In this document: positions 1 through 8,967 of the stretch, piece by piece
Layout of the letters: the number at the start of each line of letters is the position of its first letter
Position numbering within the stretch: position 1 is the first letter of the stretch
Source of the DNA: JBJFGR01 sp051892875
GTDB taxonomy: Bacteria > Pseudomonadota > Gammaproteobacteria > Enterobacterales > Succinivibrionaceae
Direction: 5' to 3'
Assembly (NCBI GenBank): GCA_051892875.1
Contig: JBJFGR010000107.1
Coordinates: 1-40,341 of the forward strand
DNA: 40,341 nucleotides
The notes under the pieces: model-generated
Seen by the model: the letters and a program-made list of their open reading frames with translations, nothing else
Databases searched by the model: none
Told to the model about the DNA's origin: nothing
Position numbers and translations under genes: made by a program

Positions 1-632
1 TATTTTAGATATTATAAACTATTTATATATTTAATAAAACTGTTATTTACCCTATCATTAATTTTATGTGATCTCTGATTTTTGACATACTTCTTCCTAC
101 TAATATCAAACACCTTAAAAAAAGTATTCGTTATTTGGAAACCATATCCATGCGGTCGGAGGATCTTTATTTTTTTGTTAAATCATTCAATTTTACTAGA
201 TGATATATTATAAGTAGTATGAGGTATTATTCCTTCAAAACGTTTTTTAGTTGATTGGCGAAAGAAATAAAATGATTATTATCTGGCATCTACAGATTTT
301 TATAATCCTACAGATCTCTTATGTTATTTTTATTTCATCTTTAACAAAAAAGCTCCCTACCTAACATCGAATTTCCTATGATTTGTTTCTGATTTGTAAA
401 ACTATAAAGTTTTAAAGGAATATGAAGATATTTTGAAGATAATTGAATTATTTTTTGTTTTATGAACTTTATATATTATAGTAGCAAAGGATCTCTTGTG
501 TTTGTATACTGACGTTTACAAACACAGTAGAAGATCCTTCTTGTTAAAAATTTTTCTTGATTTTGTTATAATACATAAAAAGTGATTAGCCAAAATATTT
601 TATAAACGCTTTAAATCATATGTAATATAAAA
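1..632. other. Intergenic stretch with no intact gene; possible decayed coding remnant
   Basis: No convincing intact gene is visible. Around 223-370 on the plus strand one frame reads like protein (for example NDYYLASTDFYNPTDLL) but is broken by stop codons on both sides and inside. This looks like a decayed gene rather than a functional one. I could not assign the remnant to a family. The segment also holds the inverted repeat at 487-539. It is strongly AT-rich. Confidence 0.4.
487..539. terminator. Long imperfect inverted repeat downstream of nagA
   Basis: The arms are AAGGATCT + GTGTTTGTA (487-494, 498-506) and TACAAACAC + AAGATCCTT (517-525, 531-539). They form a 9-bp inner and 8-bp outer stem interrupted by a small asymmetric bulge. 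It lies about 95 nt past the nagA stop. Neither side has a clean U-run, so it may be a weak terminator, an mRNA-stabilising hairpin or a remnant of a mobile-element end. Confidence 0.4.
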
Positions 633-1679
633 TTAAAAACGGTTTTTCATGCAAAAAACATCTATTAATTCTAAATTTTTATCTAATATCAAGTACTCAT
701 TTATTTCATCCATTGCAAAACACTTTCTTGGACTAATAGTTGCGGCATAAATTGCATCAACTAATGATATATTACATTTATTTACCAAATTTTTAACTCC
801 ATCTAACATAGTTAGTCGAGAACCTGCTATAGTACCTTCTTCATCAGTACATCCTAAAATAAGATCATTATATATAATCTTATCTGCAAATTTAAACTTT
901 TCAAAAGACTTTGAATCTCTTACGCCAGCAGCAGCTAAAGCATCAGTTGTTAAAATAAAACGTTCATTCAAAATTTCATGAGCTATTTTAACTATTGGAA
1001 AAGCTACATGAATACCATCACATATTACACCAGCATAAATTCTACTATTATAAATAGCTTCAACCGCCATTGGAGTTCGACCATTCTTTAAAAAACTCAT
1101 TGCATTATATAAATGAGTAGCTAAATCAAAACCATAGTCAATAGCCCTTTTAGTTTCTGAATAATTTGCAGAGGTGTGTCCTATCGATAATCGTACCCCA
1201 TTAGAAATTAAAATTTTTAGAATAGACTCATCTAAAGCTTTTGGAGACACTGTTATATATGCAATTGCATCTTTATATTCGAGTATTATTCTTAAATCTT
1301 CCGATGAAAATCTTCTGATCAAATCTCTTGAATGAATTCCTCTTTTTTCTTCATCAATAAAAGGTCCTTCTATATGCATCCCTGGTATTATACCTGGATG
1401 TAATTGCATATACTTTCTAACTTCACTCAATGAATATTCCATTACAGATGGTGTCGCTGTTATAAGAGTTGGTATAAAATGTGTAACACCATCGGCTAAT
1501 AAAGAGTTAGATATTTGTTCTAACTTCTCTAGAGATATACCTGTATCTAAAGAGATTCTATTATAACCATTGACCTGAATATCAAAAAAAGATGGTGTTA
1601 AATAATACAATTCATCAGACACATTGTATTCTTGTATAGTAGGAACATCTATTACATTACAACATATATTTTTAATCAT
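633..1679 (-). CDS. nagA: N-acetylglucosamine-6-phosphate deacetylase, N-terminally short
   Basis: Amidohydrolase-fold deacetylase converting GlcNAc-6-phosphate to glucosamine-6-phosphate in the cytoplasm, for amino-sugar use or cell-wall recycling. Visible family motifs: HIEGPF at about 102 (metal-binding Glu), GHTSANY at about 167, THLYNAM at about 188, CDGIH at about 220 and TTDALAAAG at about 244 with the expected catalytic Asp. The protein is 348 residues against about 380 in the family. The missing part is the N-terminal beta-sandwich strand region before the PGFIDxQxNG-like motif (here PSFFDIQVNG at about 29). The start ATG at 1679 has AAGG five bases upstream. No nagB or transporter is adjacent. 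It lies just downstream of a terminator-like hairpin that follows the FimV-like gene, so it may have its own promoter. Identification is firm; full activity with the short N-terminus is less certain. Confidence 0.85.
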   Translation of the reverse strand: MIKNICCNVIDVPTIQEYNVSDELYYLTPSFFDIQVNGYNRISLDTGISLEKLEQISNSLLADGVTHFIPTLITATPSVMEYSLSEVRKYMQLHPGIIPGMHIEGPFIDEEKRGIHSRDLIRRFSSEDLRIILEYKDAIAYITVSPKALDESILKILISNGVRLSIGHTSANYSETKRAIDYGFDLATHLYNAMSFLKNGRTPMAVEAIYNSRIYAGVICDGIHVAFPIVKIAHEILNERFILTTDALAAAGVRDSKSFEKFKFADKIIYNDLILGCTDEEGTIAGSRLTMLDGVKNLVNKCNISLVDAIYAATISPRKCFAMDEINEYLILDKNLELIDVFCMKNRF

Positions 1680-1701
1680 AAAAACCTTACACTATAAATA
1701 A

Positions 1702-1738
1702 AAATGAGCTTTTTACATATTATAAAAAAAGCTCATTT
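1702..1738 (-). terminator. Intrinsic terminator after the FimV/HubP-like gene
   Basis: Stem arms AAATGAGCTTTTT (1702-1714) and AAAAAGCTCATTT (1726-1738) lie 38 nt past the stop of the gene ending at 1776. Read on the minus strand, the stem is followed by a U-rich run. The loop also contains TATAAT on the minus strand (1724-1719), which could serve as a -10 element for nagA; no good -35 is visible. Confidence 0.65.
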
Positions 1739-1775
1739 ATAAAACTATTGATTAATAAGTGTTTTGTCTATTTGA

Positions 1776-4220
1776 TCATTGTTTTTTGGAGTTCTTCTGC
1801 TCGCTTAATGCATCTTCCCAACTTGGTTCATCTAACTGAATACTTATTCCAGATTTTGCAGAAGCTTGTTCATTTAGTGCATCTTCCCAACTTGGGTCTG
1901 GTTCTGTAGCTTTTGCTGAGGCTTGTTCATTTAGGGCATCTTCCCAACTTGGTTCTGGTTCTGTAGCTTTTGATGAAGCTTGTTCATTTAGGGCATCTTC
2001 CCAACTTGGTTCTGGCTCTGTAGCTTTTGCTGAGGCTTGTTCATTTAGGGCATCTTCCCAACTTGGTTCTGGTTCTGTAGCTTTTGATGAAGCTTGTTCA
2101 TTTAGGGCATCTTCCCAACTTGGTTCTGGCTCTGTAGCTTTTGATGAAGCTTGTTCATTTAGGGCATCTTCCCAACTTGGTTCTGGCTCTGTAGCTTTTG
2201 ATGAAGCTTGTTCATTTAGGGCATCTTCCCAACTTGGTTCTGGCTCTGTAGCTTTTGATGAAGCTTGTTCATTTAATGCATCTTCCCAACTTGGGTCTGA
2301 CTCATTAGATTCAATAGAAACTTCTACATTCGTTTGATCATCTGGAACCGCAACCTTAGATTGAGCTTGTTCTTTCAAAGCTTCACCCCAGTCAGGATCT
2401 GAAAATGCCAGCTTTTCCTCTTCACTCAAAACTTTCGATGTATCACGCAACTTTGGATTAGGATATTTTCTAGGTTCTTTTGGAACAGTTGCAGCTTCAG
2501 GGTTACCTTCTGTAAAATCAGGAACTGACTGTTTTTTATTCGCATTATTAGCGTTAACATTTTCAGTTACTTGTTGTTTAGTAGGTTTAACAGTTTTTTG
2601 AGATGGAATCAATTCTGCTGATTCAGAAATTTCTGAATTTAACAAATCTTCAGTAATAGAAATATTTGATTCAAAATTAGGAACTTCTTGATCCCCCATA
2701 ATAGGATCTGCAGATGCTTTCAAATCATCAATACTTGGCATTGTTAAAGTATCATTTAATGATGTATCTAAATCACTTGGTAAATCATCATCCATTAATG
2801 CTTTACGCATTCTCTTGCTTCTAATCTTCAAGAATAGCAATAACGCAACTAGAGAGATAACTATAGAACCAACAACTCCACTAATAATTTTAATAACAGC
2901 TGTTTCATTATGCATATCTTGATTTTTGTTATACTCGTAAACAAAGTTCTGATTATCTTTAACAATTTTACTCATATCCTCTAATCTATATGTTAAATCT
3001 TCGATTCTTGTATTCAAGATATTAACACTATGCAAAACTTTATTATTTAAATTTTCCTGTCCTTCTGCTGTATCTAAATACTTTGAATTTAAAGTATCCG
3101 TTAATTCTGAAACTTGAACTTTTAATTCATCTAATTCCTTTACTGTTTGAGCTAATTGTTTTTTATCTACATTGCTTATTATCACAGGAGTGGTCATTGA
3201 AGGTTGCTCATTCAATAATTTATTAGTCGTTTTTGATTTATTTTTTAAATTTTTTTGCTCTTCTTTCAAAATTTTTTTAGCATATGGATCTTCTTTTAAA
3301 AATGGACTATTATCAAAATAATCAGTTTCAGTATCAACCGTTTCATTAGTTAATTTTTGATTTACCTTATCAGCTCTTAATACATTATTATATGCTAAAC
3401 ATGCGTTATACTCATTGGTTAGCTTTTCTACAATAGCATCACGTTCTTTTTTTCGTTCAATATCTTGTGCTATTGCTTCAGCTTCTTCTTTCCATGGTAT
3501 ATCCAACTCTGGTATTTCCGCATTTTTTAACTGATTAGCTTGGTATAAATTCATAAAACGAATAGCTTCGTTCTTATCTTCAAGTTTAATACGTTCCTTG
3601 GTTGGTATTGTAATAGTAACGCCTACCTTAATTCCAGAATTGGTAAAAGCATTTGGATTTGCTCTATAAATAGCTAAAAAAACTTGTTCATCATAAATAT
3701 CATCATAATTATCAGGTTTTGCAAAGTTTATGATAGACAAAATATCTTCGCCTGCAGCTACTGTATGTTTGCCCGCAACAGCTTTTAAATCTACAATTGG
3801 TACAGTCGGTTTTCTGATAATAACAGGATCTGGAAAAATAGGTTTTTCACATTTCATAAAACCATTATTATCAGTAGAAACTACTTTTTTACTATCATTA
3901 GCTGAATTTACGTTATCTTTAGAATTAGAAGATTTTGTATCAAATTTTTCTTCTATTGTTGAGTAATTTTCAGAGTTTCCTTTTAAATTTCTAGGGTGAG
4001 TTGATAATTTATCTTGTTCCTTGTCAGCATCATATATTTTTATAACAGGACGAGCAGTACTGTTATTTACAACCTTTTTAGAGGTTGTAGTTTTAGGTTG
4101 TTTTGTCGCTTTTGCACGAGGATCACGTAGCGACAGTGAAAAATCATCACTTGCCATACCTACTTCAGACATGCCAAAAATAGCAAGCATTACTAAAAGT
4201 GGTAAGTATCTTCTTTGCAT
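1776..4220 (-). CDS. FimV/HubP-like polar membrane protein with PSWEDAL repeats
   Basis: 814 residues. It has an N-terminal signal segment (MQRRYLPLLVMLAIFG, to about 24), a low-complexity periplasmic linker and a FimV-type LysM-like domain at about 150-212. In that domain, HTVAAGEDILSI and LAIYRANPNAF match the FimV pattern LALYRANPEAF. Then come a Lys/Glu-rich coiled region (about 240-430), one membrane helix (about 443-466) followed by basic KIRSKRMRK, and an acidic cytoplasmic tail. The tail ends in nine PSWEDAL motifs, most in 19-residue units. This layout (periplasmic LysM, one helix, acidic repeated cytoplasmic tail) matches FimV/HubP polar landmark proteins. The FimV C-terminal TPR domain is not apparent. 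It is last in a row of four minus-strand envelope genes and is followed by a terminator. A role in polar organisation or type IV pili is inferred. Confidence 0.75.
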   Translation of the reverse strand: MQRRYLPLLVMLAIFGMSEVGMASDDFSLSLRDPRAKATKQPKTTTSKKVVNNSTARPVIKIYDADKEQDKLSTHPRNLKGNSENYSTIEEKFDTKSSNSKDNVNSANDSKKVVSTDNNGFMKCEKPIFPDPVIIRKPTVPIVDLKAVAGKHTVAAGEDILSIINFAKPDNYDDIYDEQVFLAIYRANPNAFTNSGIKVGVTITIPTKERIKLEDKNEAIRFMNLYQANQLKNAEIPELDIPWKEEAEAIAQDIERKKERDAIVEKLTNEYNACLAYNNVLRADKVNQKLTNETVDTETDYFDNSPFLKEDPYAKKILKEEQKNLKNKSKTTNKLLNEQPSMTTPVIISNVDKKQLAQTVKELDELKVQVSELTDTLNSKYLDTAEGQENLNNKVLHSVNILNTRIEDLTYRLEDMSKIVKDNQNFVYEYNKNQDMHNETAVIKIISGVVGSIVISLVALLLFLKIRSKRMRKALMDDDLPSDLDTSLNDTLTMPSIDDLKASADPIMGDQEVPNFESNISITEDLLNSEISESAELIPSQKTVKPTKQQVTENVNANNANKKQSVPDFTEGNPEAATVPKEPRKYPNPKLRDTSKVLSEEEKLAFSDPDWGEALKEQAQSKVAVPDDQTNVEVSIESNESDPSWEDALNEQASSKATEPEPSWEDALNEQASSKATEPEPSWEDALNEQASSKATEPEPSWEDALNEQASSKATEPEPSWEDALNEQASAKATEPEPSWEDALNEQASSKATEPEPSWEDALNEQASAKATEPDPSWEDALNEQASAKSGISIQLDEPSWEDALSEQKNSKKQ
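1854..2294 (-). repeat. 57-bp tandem repeats encoding PSWEDALNEQASSKATEPE
   Basis: The plus-strand marker CATCTTCCCAACTTGG occurs at 1880, 1937, 1994, 2051, 2108, 2165, 2222 and 2279, exactly 57 bp apart. A ninth, more diverged copy lies at 1811 (69 bp spacing). Units are nearly identical; differences are mainly Ser/Ala in ASSK/ASAK and Glu/Asp before PSW. The unit length is a multiple of three, so copy-number change keeps the frame. A degenerate related unit (PDWGEALKEQ) lies just outside the array on the N-terminal side. Confidence 0.95.
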
Positions 4221-4325
4221 ATAACCATCCCAAAACTAAAAAAAGCACTCTTGTTTATCATAGCGACAAAAAAATATTTTTCTGCAATTATTTCAAATTT
4301 TTTACTAAAAAATTTGACTGATCAC

Positions 4326-6239
4326 TTATTTTAAATTTTTTACCTCTAAATCAATAGGATGCTGCTCTATAGAAGATGGTTCTGGACTTATTTCTGAAAC
4401 CCCTATACTATCGTTAAAAGTACTTTTTATATGAGCTTCTGGTTCTTCAATTTCAGCCACTGGTTTTAATAATATTTCTACAGAATTTTTATCTGAATAA
4501 ATAGGCTCCACCAAGGATTCTGAGAATGTCTTCATGGTATTTGAATCTGCCTGTTTTTGAATCACAGATTCTTCTACTTTTTCATGAATACTTTCTTTAG
4601 CTTTTTTATCAGATGTAGTTGATGCTAAATCATTATCTTTGTTAGCATTTTTCTTGATAGTAGTCATCTTTGTTAAAACTTGAATATTAGCTTCTTTTTC
4701 TCCATTTATAAATTCTTCTTTAACTCTTGCATCATCTTCGTCCTCTTTATTATCTGCATCCTCCATTTTAACCTTTATAAAATTACGAAGTTTTCTGATA
4801 CTTAACTTTATGTATACAAATATTTTATGATTTAAAACAAATTTAAATATTGAATACTTTTCTAATGAAGATTTTAAAAAGTAATTCCTATTAATATAAA
4901 AAACCGATTGTATCACTAATAAAATTACTAAAATAAAACTCAAAACAACACATAAAATACTTGAAAAACTCCATCCTGAGTTCTTTTCATGTGGTAAATC
5001 AATTATCGGATTTGCTTGTAATCCATTATTCAAAAGATGTTGCTGAATTGATATTATGGTATCCATTTTACTGCTTAAAATAGCCATTCGATCTTCTAAA
5101 TCATAAAGTTTTGCAATAATATCTTTGTCTAAATCAGAATAATTTGGATTTGTAGTATTTGTTGAATTTTTTGAAGACTTATCGTTTGATAAATCCAATT
5201 TCGACAATTCTTTACCATTGCTATCTTTAGCAATAACTTTATCACTACCTAAAACCAATGATGAACCAATAATATTATTTGAATCATTATCAGAATTAAC
5301 CTCCTTTAAATTTTCAACTTTTTTAGATTTATCAGTCAATACAATAACTTTTTTACCATTTACAATCTTTACATTAGGTGGTAACTTTTCCGGTTCTTCA
5401 GGTATCATAAATTCTGATAAATCAGCTTCAGTTGTAGCTTCTAATTCTTTCTTTTTCTGTTCTTCAAGCAAAGCTACTTCTTTTTCAGCTTGTTCTTTAG
5501 CTAATTTTTCTTTAGCAAGTTCTTCTGCTCTTAATTTTTCTTGATAATTTTTTTGAACATCAAAAATACACTTTTCATACGAAGAAACTATTTCTTCAAC
5601 TTTTAAATCTCGTTCTTTTTTTTCTCTTGTTTTTTTTGCTATTTTTGCATCTTCTTCTGCCCAAGGGTAAGCAAGCAATGGTAAATGAACGCCTTGTAAA
5701 TTAGACTCGCCTGCATATTTATAAATTTCTCGTCCAGTTGATGATGCTTCTAATTCCATACGTTGTATAGATGGTACAATTATTTCTTTACCAGCAATAC
5801 CACCTACTTTGCTAAAAGCCTTTGGATTTGCTCTAACAATGGCTGCTAAAATTTGCTCATCAGTAAGTTTTTCTTCTGTACCTGTAGGTCTAACGTTTTT
5901 TACAATTTTTGAAAGCACGTCTCCAGATTTAATAGTATATCTTGAATACTCTGCATCTAAGCTAAATCTTGGAACTTTTGGTGTTGGTATTTCTATATCT
6001 GGTGGTAATATAGGTTCTATACCACATTTATTTTGAGCTTCAGACAATAAAGGATCATTTTCTTTTATAACAGAAGTTGCTATTGTTAATCTCCGTTTAT
6101 AATCACCCTTTTCAATCTCTTTTATTGCTCCATGAGTAATATCTACAGAAAAATCACCTCCTAGTTCTTCTGCATTTGCTAATAATGATAACATGTAAAA
6201 ACTACAACACATTGTGCTTACTAATAATTTTAAATTCAT
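4326..6239 (-). CDS. Second FimV/HubP-like membrane protein
   Basis: 637 residues from the ATG at 6239, which is preceded by GGAAAG with suitable spacing; an upstream in-frame ATG at 6257 has no ribosome site. Domains in order: signal segment (LLVSTMCCSFYMLSLLANA), a FimV-type LysM-like domain (YTIKSGDVLSKIVKN, then LAAIVRANPKAFSK and KEIIVPS), a Glu/Lys/Ala-rich coiled coil at about 200-275, a Ser/Asn-rich linker, one membrane helix (about 430-452), and a charged cytoplasmic tail rich in Glu and Lys. The architecture equals that of the downstream neighbour, but without the PSWEDAL repeats. The two are probably diverged duplicates. No FimV C-terminal TPR domain is seen. Envelope or polar organisation is inferred from the family only. 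Confidence 0.7.
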   Translation of the reverse strand: MNLKLLVSTMCCSFYMLSLLANAEELGGDFSVDITHGAIKEIEKGDYKRRLTIATSVIKENDPLLSEAQNKCGIEPILPPDIEIPTPKVPRFSLDAEYSRYTIKSGDVLSKIVKNVRPTGTEEKLTDEQILAAIVRANPKAFSKVGGIAGKEIIVPSIQRMELEASSTGREIYKYAGESNLQGVHLPLLAYPWAEEDAKIAKKTREKKERDLKVEEIVSSYEKCIFDVQKNYQEKLRAEELAKEKLAKEQAEKEVALLEEQKKKELEATTEADLSEFMIPEEPEKLPPNVKIVNGKKVIVLTDKSKKVENLKEVNSDNDSNNIIGSSLVLGSDKVIAKDSNGKELSKLDLSNDKSSKNSTNTTNPNYSDLDKDIIAKLYDLEDRMAILSSKMDTIISIQQHLLNNGLQANPIIDLPHEKNSGWSFSSILCVVLSFILVILLVIQSVFYINRNYFLKSSLEKYSIFKFVLNHKIFVYIKLSIRKLRNFIKVKMEDADNKEDEDDARVKEEFINGEKEANIQVLTKMTTIKKNANKDNDLASTTSDKKAKESIHEKVEESVIQKQADSNTMKTFSESLVEPIYSDKNSVEILLKPVAEIEEPEAHIKSTFNDSIGVSEISPEPSSIEQHPIDLEVKNLK

Positions 6240-6327
6240 TTTCTTTCCAATGTACATTTAAAACAAAGCTCACAGAAATAATTCATACCCGAATAAATCC
6301 ATGAGCTTAAAGATATCTAAAAAATAA

Positions 6328-7521
6328 TTATTTTGTTTTCTTTTTTTCATGTGCTGAAGAATTTCCATTCTTCAATAATTCCCGCGCCACTAAGTACTGA
6401 GTACGCTCGGCTAAAACTTTAAGTTTACGCTCATTATAAGCAACCATTAACTCATCATATTCAGCTTTCTGTTCCTCAATGCTCTTAGAAATTTTTGGAA
6501 GCGTATCAACTGAAATTTTAGTACCTGCAGATTGAGAAAATAACTCTTTGTAAGAATCTCGTTTTTCTAATGAGATTTGCTCTATTGTAGGTATAGCAAG
6601 TTTTGCTTCAGCATAAGGGAACAAAGGTAATGTAGCACCAAATTTTGATGAATTTTTTCTATACAACGCAATTAATAATTGATAAGTTGTAAGACCTGCA
6701 TTACGCATTTCTTCTGTATATATTTCTTTTAATAATTTCTGAGTACCTATACCTTTTGGAACCACAAAATAACCATTATTAGCTTCCATATCTACACTCT
6801 TATATTCAGTTGCTTTAAATTCATTAAAAGCTTTTGGCATTGGGTATTTTTCTTCTAGCTCTTTGCTATAAAGCATTGACTCAGTTATAATATAATCACC
6901 TACAGTTGCTACAATCTTATCATTAGGATCAACTTTCTGTTTAGCAACATCTAAATCATGTTCTTTCTTGTCGGAAGTTTCTGCGATTTGCACTTCCTTC
7001 TTTTCAGGAAGTGTTTCTGTTTGAACTATAGGTTGTTCTACCTTTTCTTCATCAATTTCTTTAGAAGCATTAGAGACCACTGCAATTTGGTCAGGAGTTT
7101 TTTCTGCAATTTCTTTTACTGTTTCTTTTTCAGAAACTTTTTCTTCTTTAAGTTCTACTTTCGCAACTTCAGAGATAGGATCCTGTGATAAAGTATTATC
7201 ATTAGAAACTGCTTCATTATCAATAATTGGTTCTTGAACTACTTCTTCAGTCAATACAATTGTTGTAGGTTCTTCATTTTCTTGAGATAAATCATTAGCT
7301 ACCATAGGATCAATAAATTCTACAGAAAATTGATCCATTAAATCGACATCAAATAACTGCACTTTACTATCTTTTTGAACTCTATTCTGCTTGTTACTTG
7401 CCTTAACTGAATATTTATCTTTAGTAGTTTGCTGTTCTACTGCATTAACAACACTACTTGTTAAAATACACGAACCGCCCATTGCAACCATTACTGCAGT
7501 GACTAGTGACTTTATTTGCAT
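6328..7521 (-). CDS. Periplasmic FimV-like protein, no membrane anchor
   Basis: 397 residues with a signal peptide (SLVTAVMVAMGGSCILTSSVVNA, cut expected after about residue 27). A long Glu/Val/Lys-rich low-complexity region (about 60-205) follows. Then comes a domain at about 245-330 resembling the FimV N-terminal module: FVVPKGIGTQKLLKEI, TYQLLIALYRKNSSKF, then AKLAIPTIEQISLEKR. This mirrors LxALYRxNPxAF and xIPS in the two downstream proteins. The C-terminus is a basic helix. No second hydrophobic segment is seen, so a soluble periplasmic protein is likely. The start has a good ribosome site (AAAGGTGG). It sits between a TPR protein and two membrane FimV-like proteins and probably works with them; the exact function is unknown. 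Confidence 0.65.
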   Translation of the reverse strand: MQIKSLVTAVMVAMGGSCILTSSVVNAVEQQTTKDKYSVKASNKQNRVQKDSKVQLFDVDLMDQFSVEFIDPMVANDLSQENEEPTTIVLTEEVVQEPIIDNEAVSNDNTLSQDPISEVAKVELKEEKVSEKETVKEIAEKTPDQIAVVSNASKEIDEEKVEQPIVQTETLPEKKEVQIAETSDKKEHDLDVAKQKVDPNDKIVATVGDYIITESMLYSKELEEKYPMPKAFNEFKATEYKSVDMEANNGYFVVPKGIGTQKLLKEIYTEEMRNAGLTTYQLLIALYRKNSSKFGATLPLFPYAEAKLAIPTIEQISLEKRDSYKELFSQSAGTKISVDTLPKISKSIEEQKAEYDELMVAYNERKLKVLAERTQYLVARELLKNGNSSAHEKKKTK

Positions 7522-7568
7522 TGATCCACCTTTTATTCACTTTAACATAATCATTAATTTTAATAATT

Positions 7569-8636
7569 TTATTTATTTTCTAGCTTTTTTATTTTTAGGT
7601 TTTCTTCTTTTTTTGGTTTCTCTTTATATGAATTTTTCATACAATTAACTTTCTTCAATAATGAATTAACTAATTCATCAGACTTTTTTAATTCATCTTT
7701 ACTTAATTCAGTAGGTAAACTTTTAAACAATTCTTTATTTTTTTCTTGTAATCGATTTTCAAAAATTGTATTGAACGTATCATTTATAGAACACTGCTGA
7801 GCTATTCGAATCCATGAATAAGCTTCAACATTTTTAATTTTATCATAAGTCAAAAAGGGACTAAGTAATGAACCTGCATAAATAATCTGAGCATAAGTAT
7901 CTCCCATATACGCTAACTTCTCAATATAAGGTATTCCAAATTTTGCCTGCACGGGAGTTATCGCATTCATGGCGTAGTAGGAAAATAAATCCCAATAGCT
8001 ACCAGCTTTTAATGAAGTAAAAGATAAATTCTTTAGATCATTATCTGCAATAGATATAACCTCTTCGTAATACTTTTTCGCATTATGCTCATCATTTAGC
8101 GATAAATAATACTTAGCTAAAAAAAAGATAGCCTCAATATTTTTATTATCAGCAAGTTTTATTAAGTTTTGTAAATCTGTAGAATCTTTTTCTTTATTAA
8201 ATGTTTTTATAGCAATCTTTGTTTTTAAAAGCCTAAGTAAAGCTTCATCGGAATTTTTTGCATCATCATTTAATGATTTTAAGAATCTATCAATATTTAC
8301 ATCCGCTCCATCTCTACCATTTGAATATTCTGTTGTTACATACATTGCTTTAGCATCTTGATTTCCATTAACTGATGATAAAAAAATGTAGTGTTTATAT
8401 GCATTATGATTTGAATTTTTTGAAAAATGTGGTTCTTGTATACCATTTAAATTCCACATTGCCATTAAGAACTGAACTTTATTATTCTTTGTTTTTTCAG
8501 CTTCTTCAGCACACTCATCGTAGATTTGCAAATCTAAGCGGTATTTGTTTACATCATCTAAACAATCAGCACTAACTGAGCTGAATAAAAAAGTCGCAAC
8601 AAAAGGACAAAAAAACTTATTTAATAATGAACACAT
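7569..8636 (-). CDS. Secreted TPR/Sel1-like repeat protein
   Basis: 355 residues from the ATG at 8636, chosen over an upstream TTG at 8642 because TTAGGA lies about 9 bases before the ATG. It has a signal peptide (NKFFCPFVATFLFSSVSA) and then helical repeats of the TPR/Sel1 sort. Recognisable pieces are EAIFFLAKYYLSLNDEHNAKKYYEEV at about 170-195, and IPYIEKLAYMGDTYAQIIYAGSLL followed by AYSWIRIAQQC, which is typical of Sel1 repeats. The C-terminal 30 residues are very Lys-rich. It is the first gene of the minus-strand FimV-like group, 47 bp ahead of the next gene, and divergent from the his operon. Such repeats usually act as protein scaffolds, so a partner role for the FimV-like proteins is inferred. 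Confidence 0.6.
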   Translation of the reverse strand: MCSLLNKFFCPFVATFLFSSVSADCLDDVNKYRLDLQIYDECAEEAEKTKNNKVQFLMAMWNLNGIQEPHFSKNSNHNAYKHYIFLSSVNGNQDAKAMYVTTEYSNGRDGADVNIDRFLKSLNDDAKNSDEALLRLLKTKIAIKTFNKEKDSTDLQNLIKLADNKNIEAIFFLAKYYLSLNDEHNAKKYYEEVISIADNDLKNLSFTSLKAGSYWDLFSYYAMNAITPVQAKFGIPYIEKLAYMGDTYAQIIYAGSLLSPFLTYDKIKNVEAYSWIRIAQQCSINDTFNTIFENRLQEKNKELFKSLPTELSKDELKKSDELVNSLLKKVNCMKNSYKEKPKKEENLKIKKLENK

Positions 8637-8860
8637 AAACAATATTCCTAAAAAATTTAGGCATCATTCTACCACGTTTTCAAGTAATATTGCTATTTAT
8701 TAAAATAAAATAACCAATAAAAATATAGATAAACCTATTTATTAATCACAGAATTCAGTCAATTTTATAACAATTTTTTTAAAGTATTCAAAATAATTAC
8801 TGTTTAATCCTTTTTTTAAAATAATTTATAAAATTGATAACAATGTCAAAAAAAATGTTG

Positions 8861-8866
8861 TATAAT
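8861..8866 (+). promoter_or_regulatory. Probable -10 element of the his operon promoter
   Basis: A perfect TATAAT lies 35 bp before the leader peptide start. The best -35-like hexamer, TTGATA at 8834-8839, is 21 bp upstream, longer than ideal; the 17-bp position holds TAACAA. The -10 is convincing, the -35 is not. Confidence 0.6.
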
Positions 8867-8900
8867 GAACACAGTTTTAAAGTTTACTACAGAGAGAATT

Positions 8901-8948
8901 ATGATAGTTTTAATTAATCATTTACATCATCACCATTTTCCTAGATAG
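8901..8948 (+). CDS. hisL: his operon leader peptide
   Basis: A 15-codon ORF reading MIVLINHLHHHHFPR, with five histidine codons among its last nine residues. GAGAG four to five bases before the ATG is a plausible ribosome site. It lies directly ahead of the attenuator hairpins and hisG. Ribosome stalling at the His codons when charged tRNA-His is scarce is the known control principle for this leader type. The run is shorter than the seven consecutive His codons of the E. coli leader but serves the same purpose. Confidence 0.95.
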   Translation: MIVLINHLHHHHFPR

Positions 8949-8967
8949 TCTTTCAGGAGTAATGGCT

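Noticed and set aside
19..39. 21-bp match between the window start and 22488-22508
   Set aside because: The shared sequence is almost purely A/T and could be chance in this composition, so I did not call it a dispersed repeat.
1854..2294. Regularly spaced repeats that could suggest a CRISPR array
   Set aside because: The 57-bp units are contiguous with no spacers and keep one reading frame coding PSWEDAL repeats.
7391..7648. 85-codon plus-strand frame across the FimV-like/TPR junction
   Set aside because: Phe/Leu-rich shadow of Lys/Glu-rich minus-strand genes, without a ribosome site.
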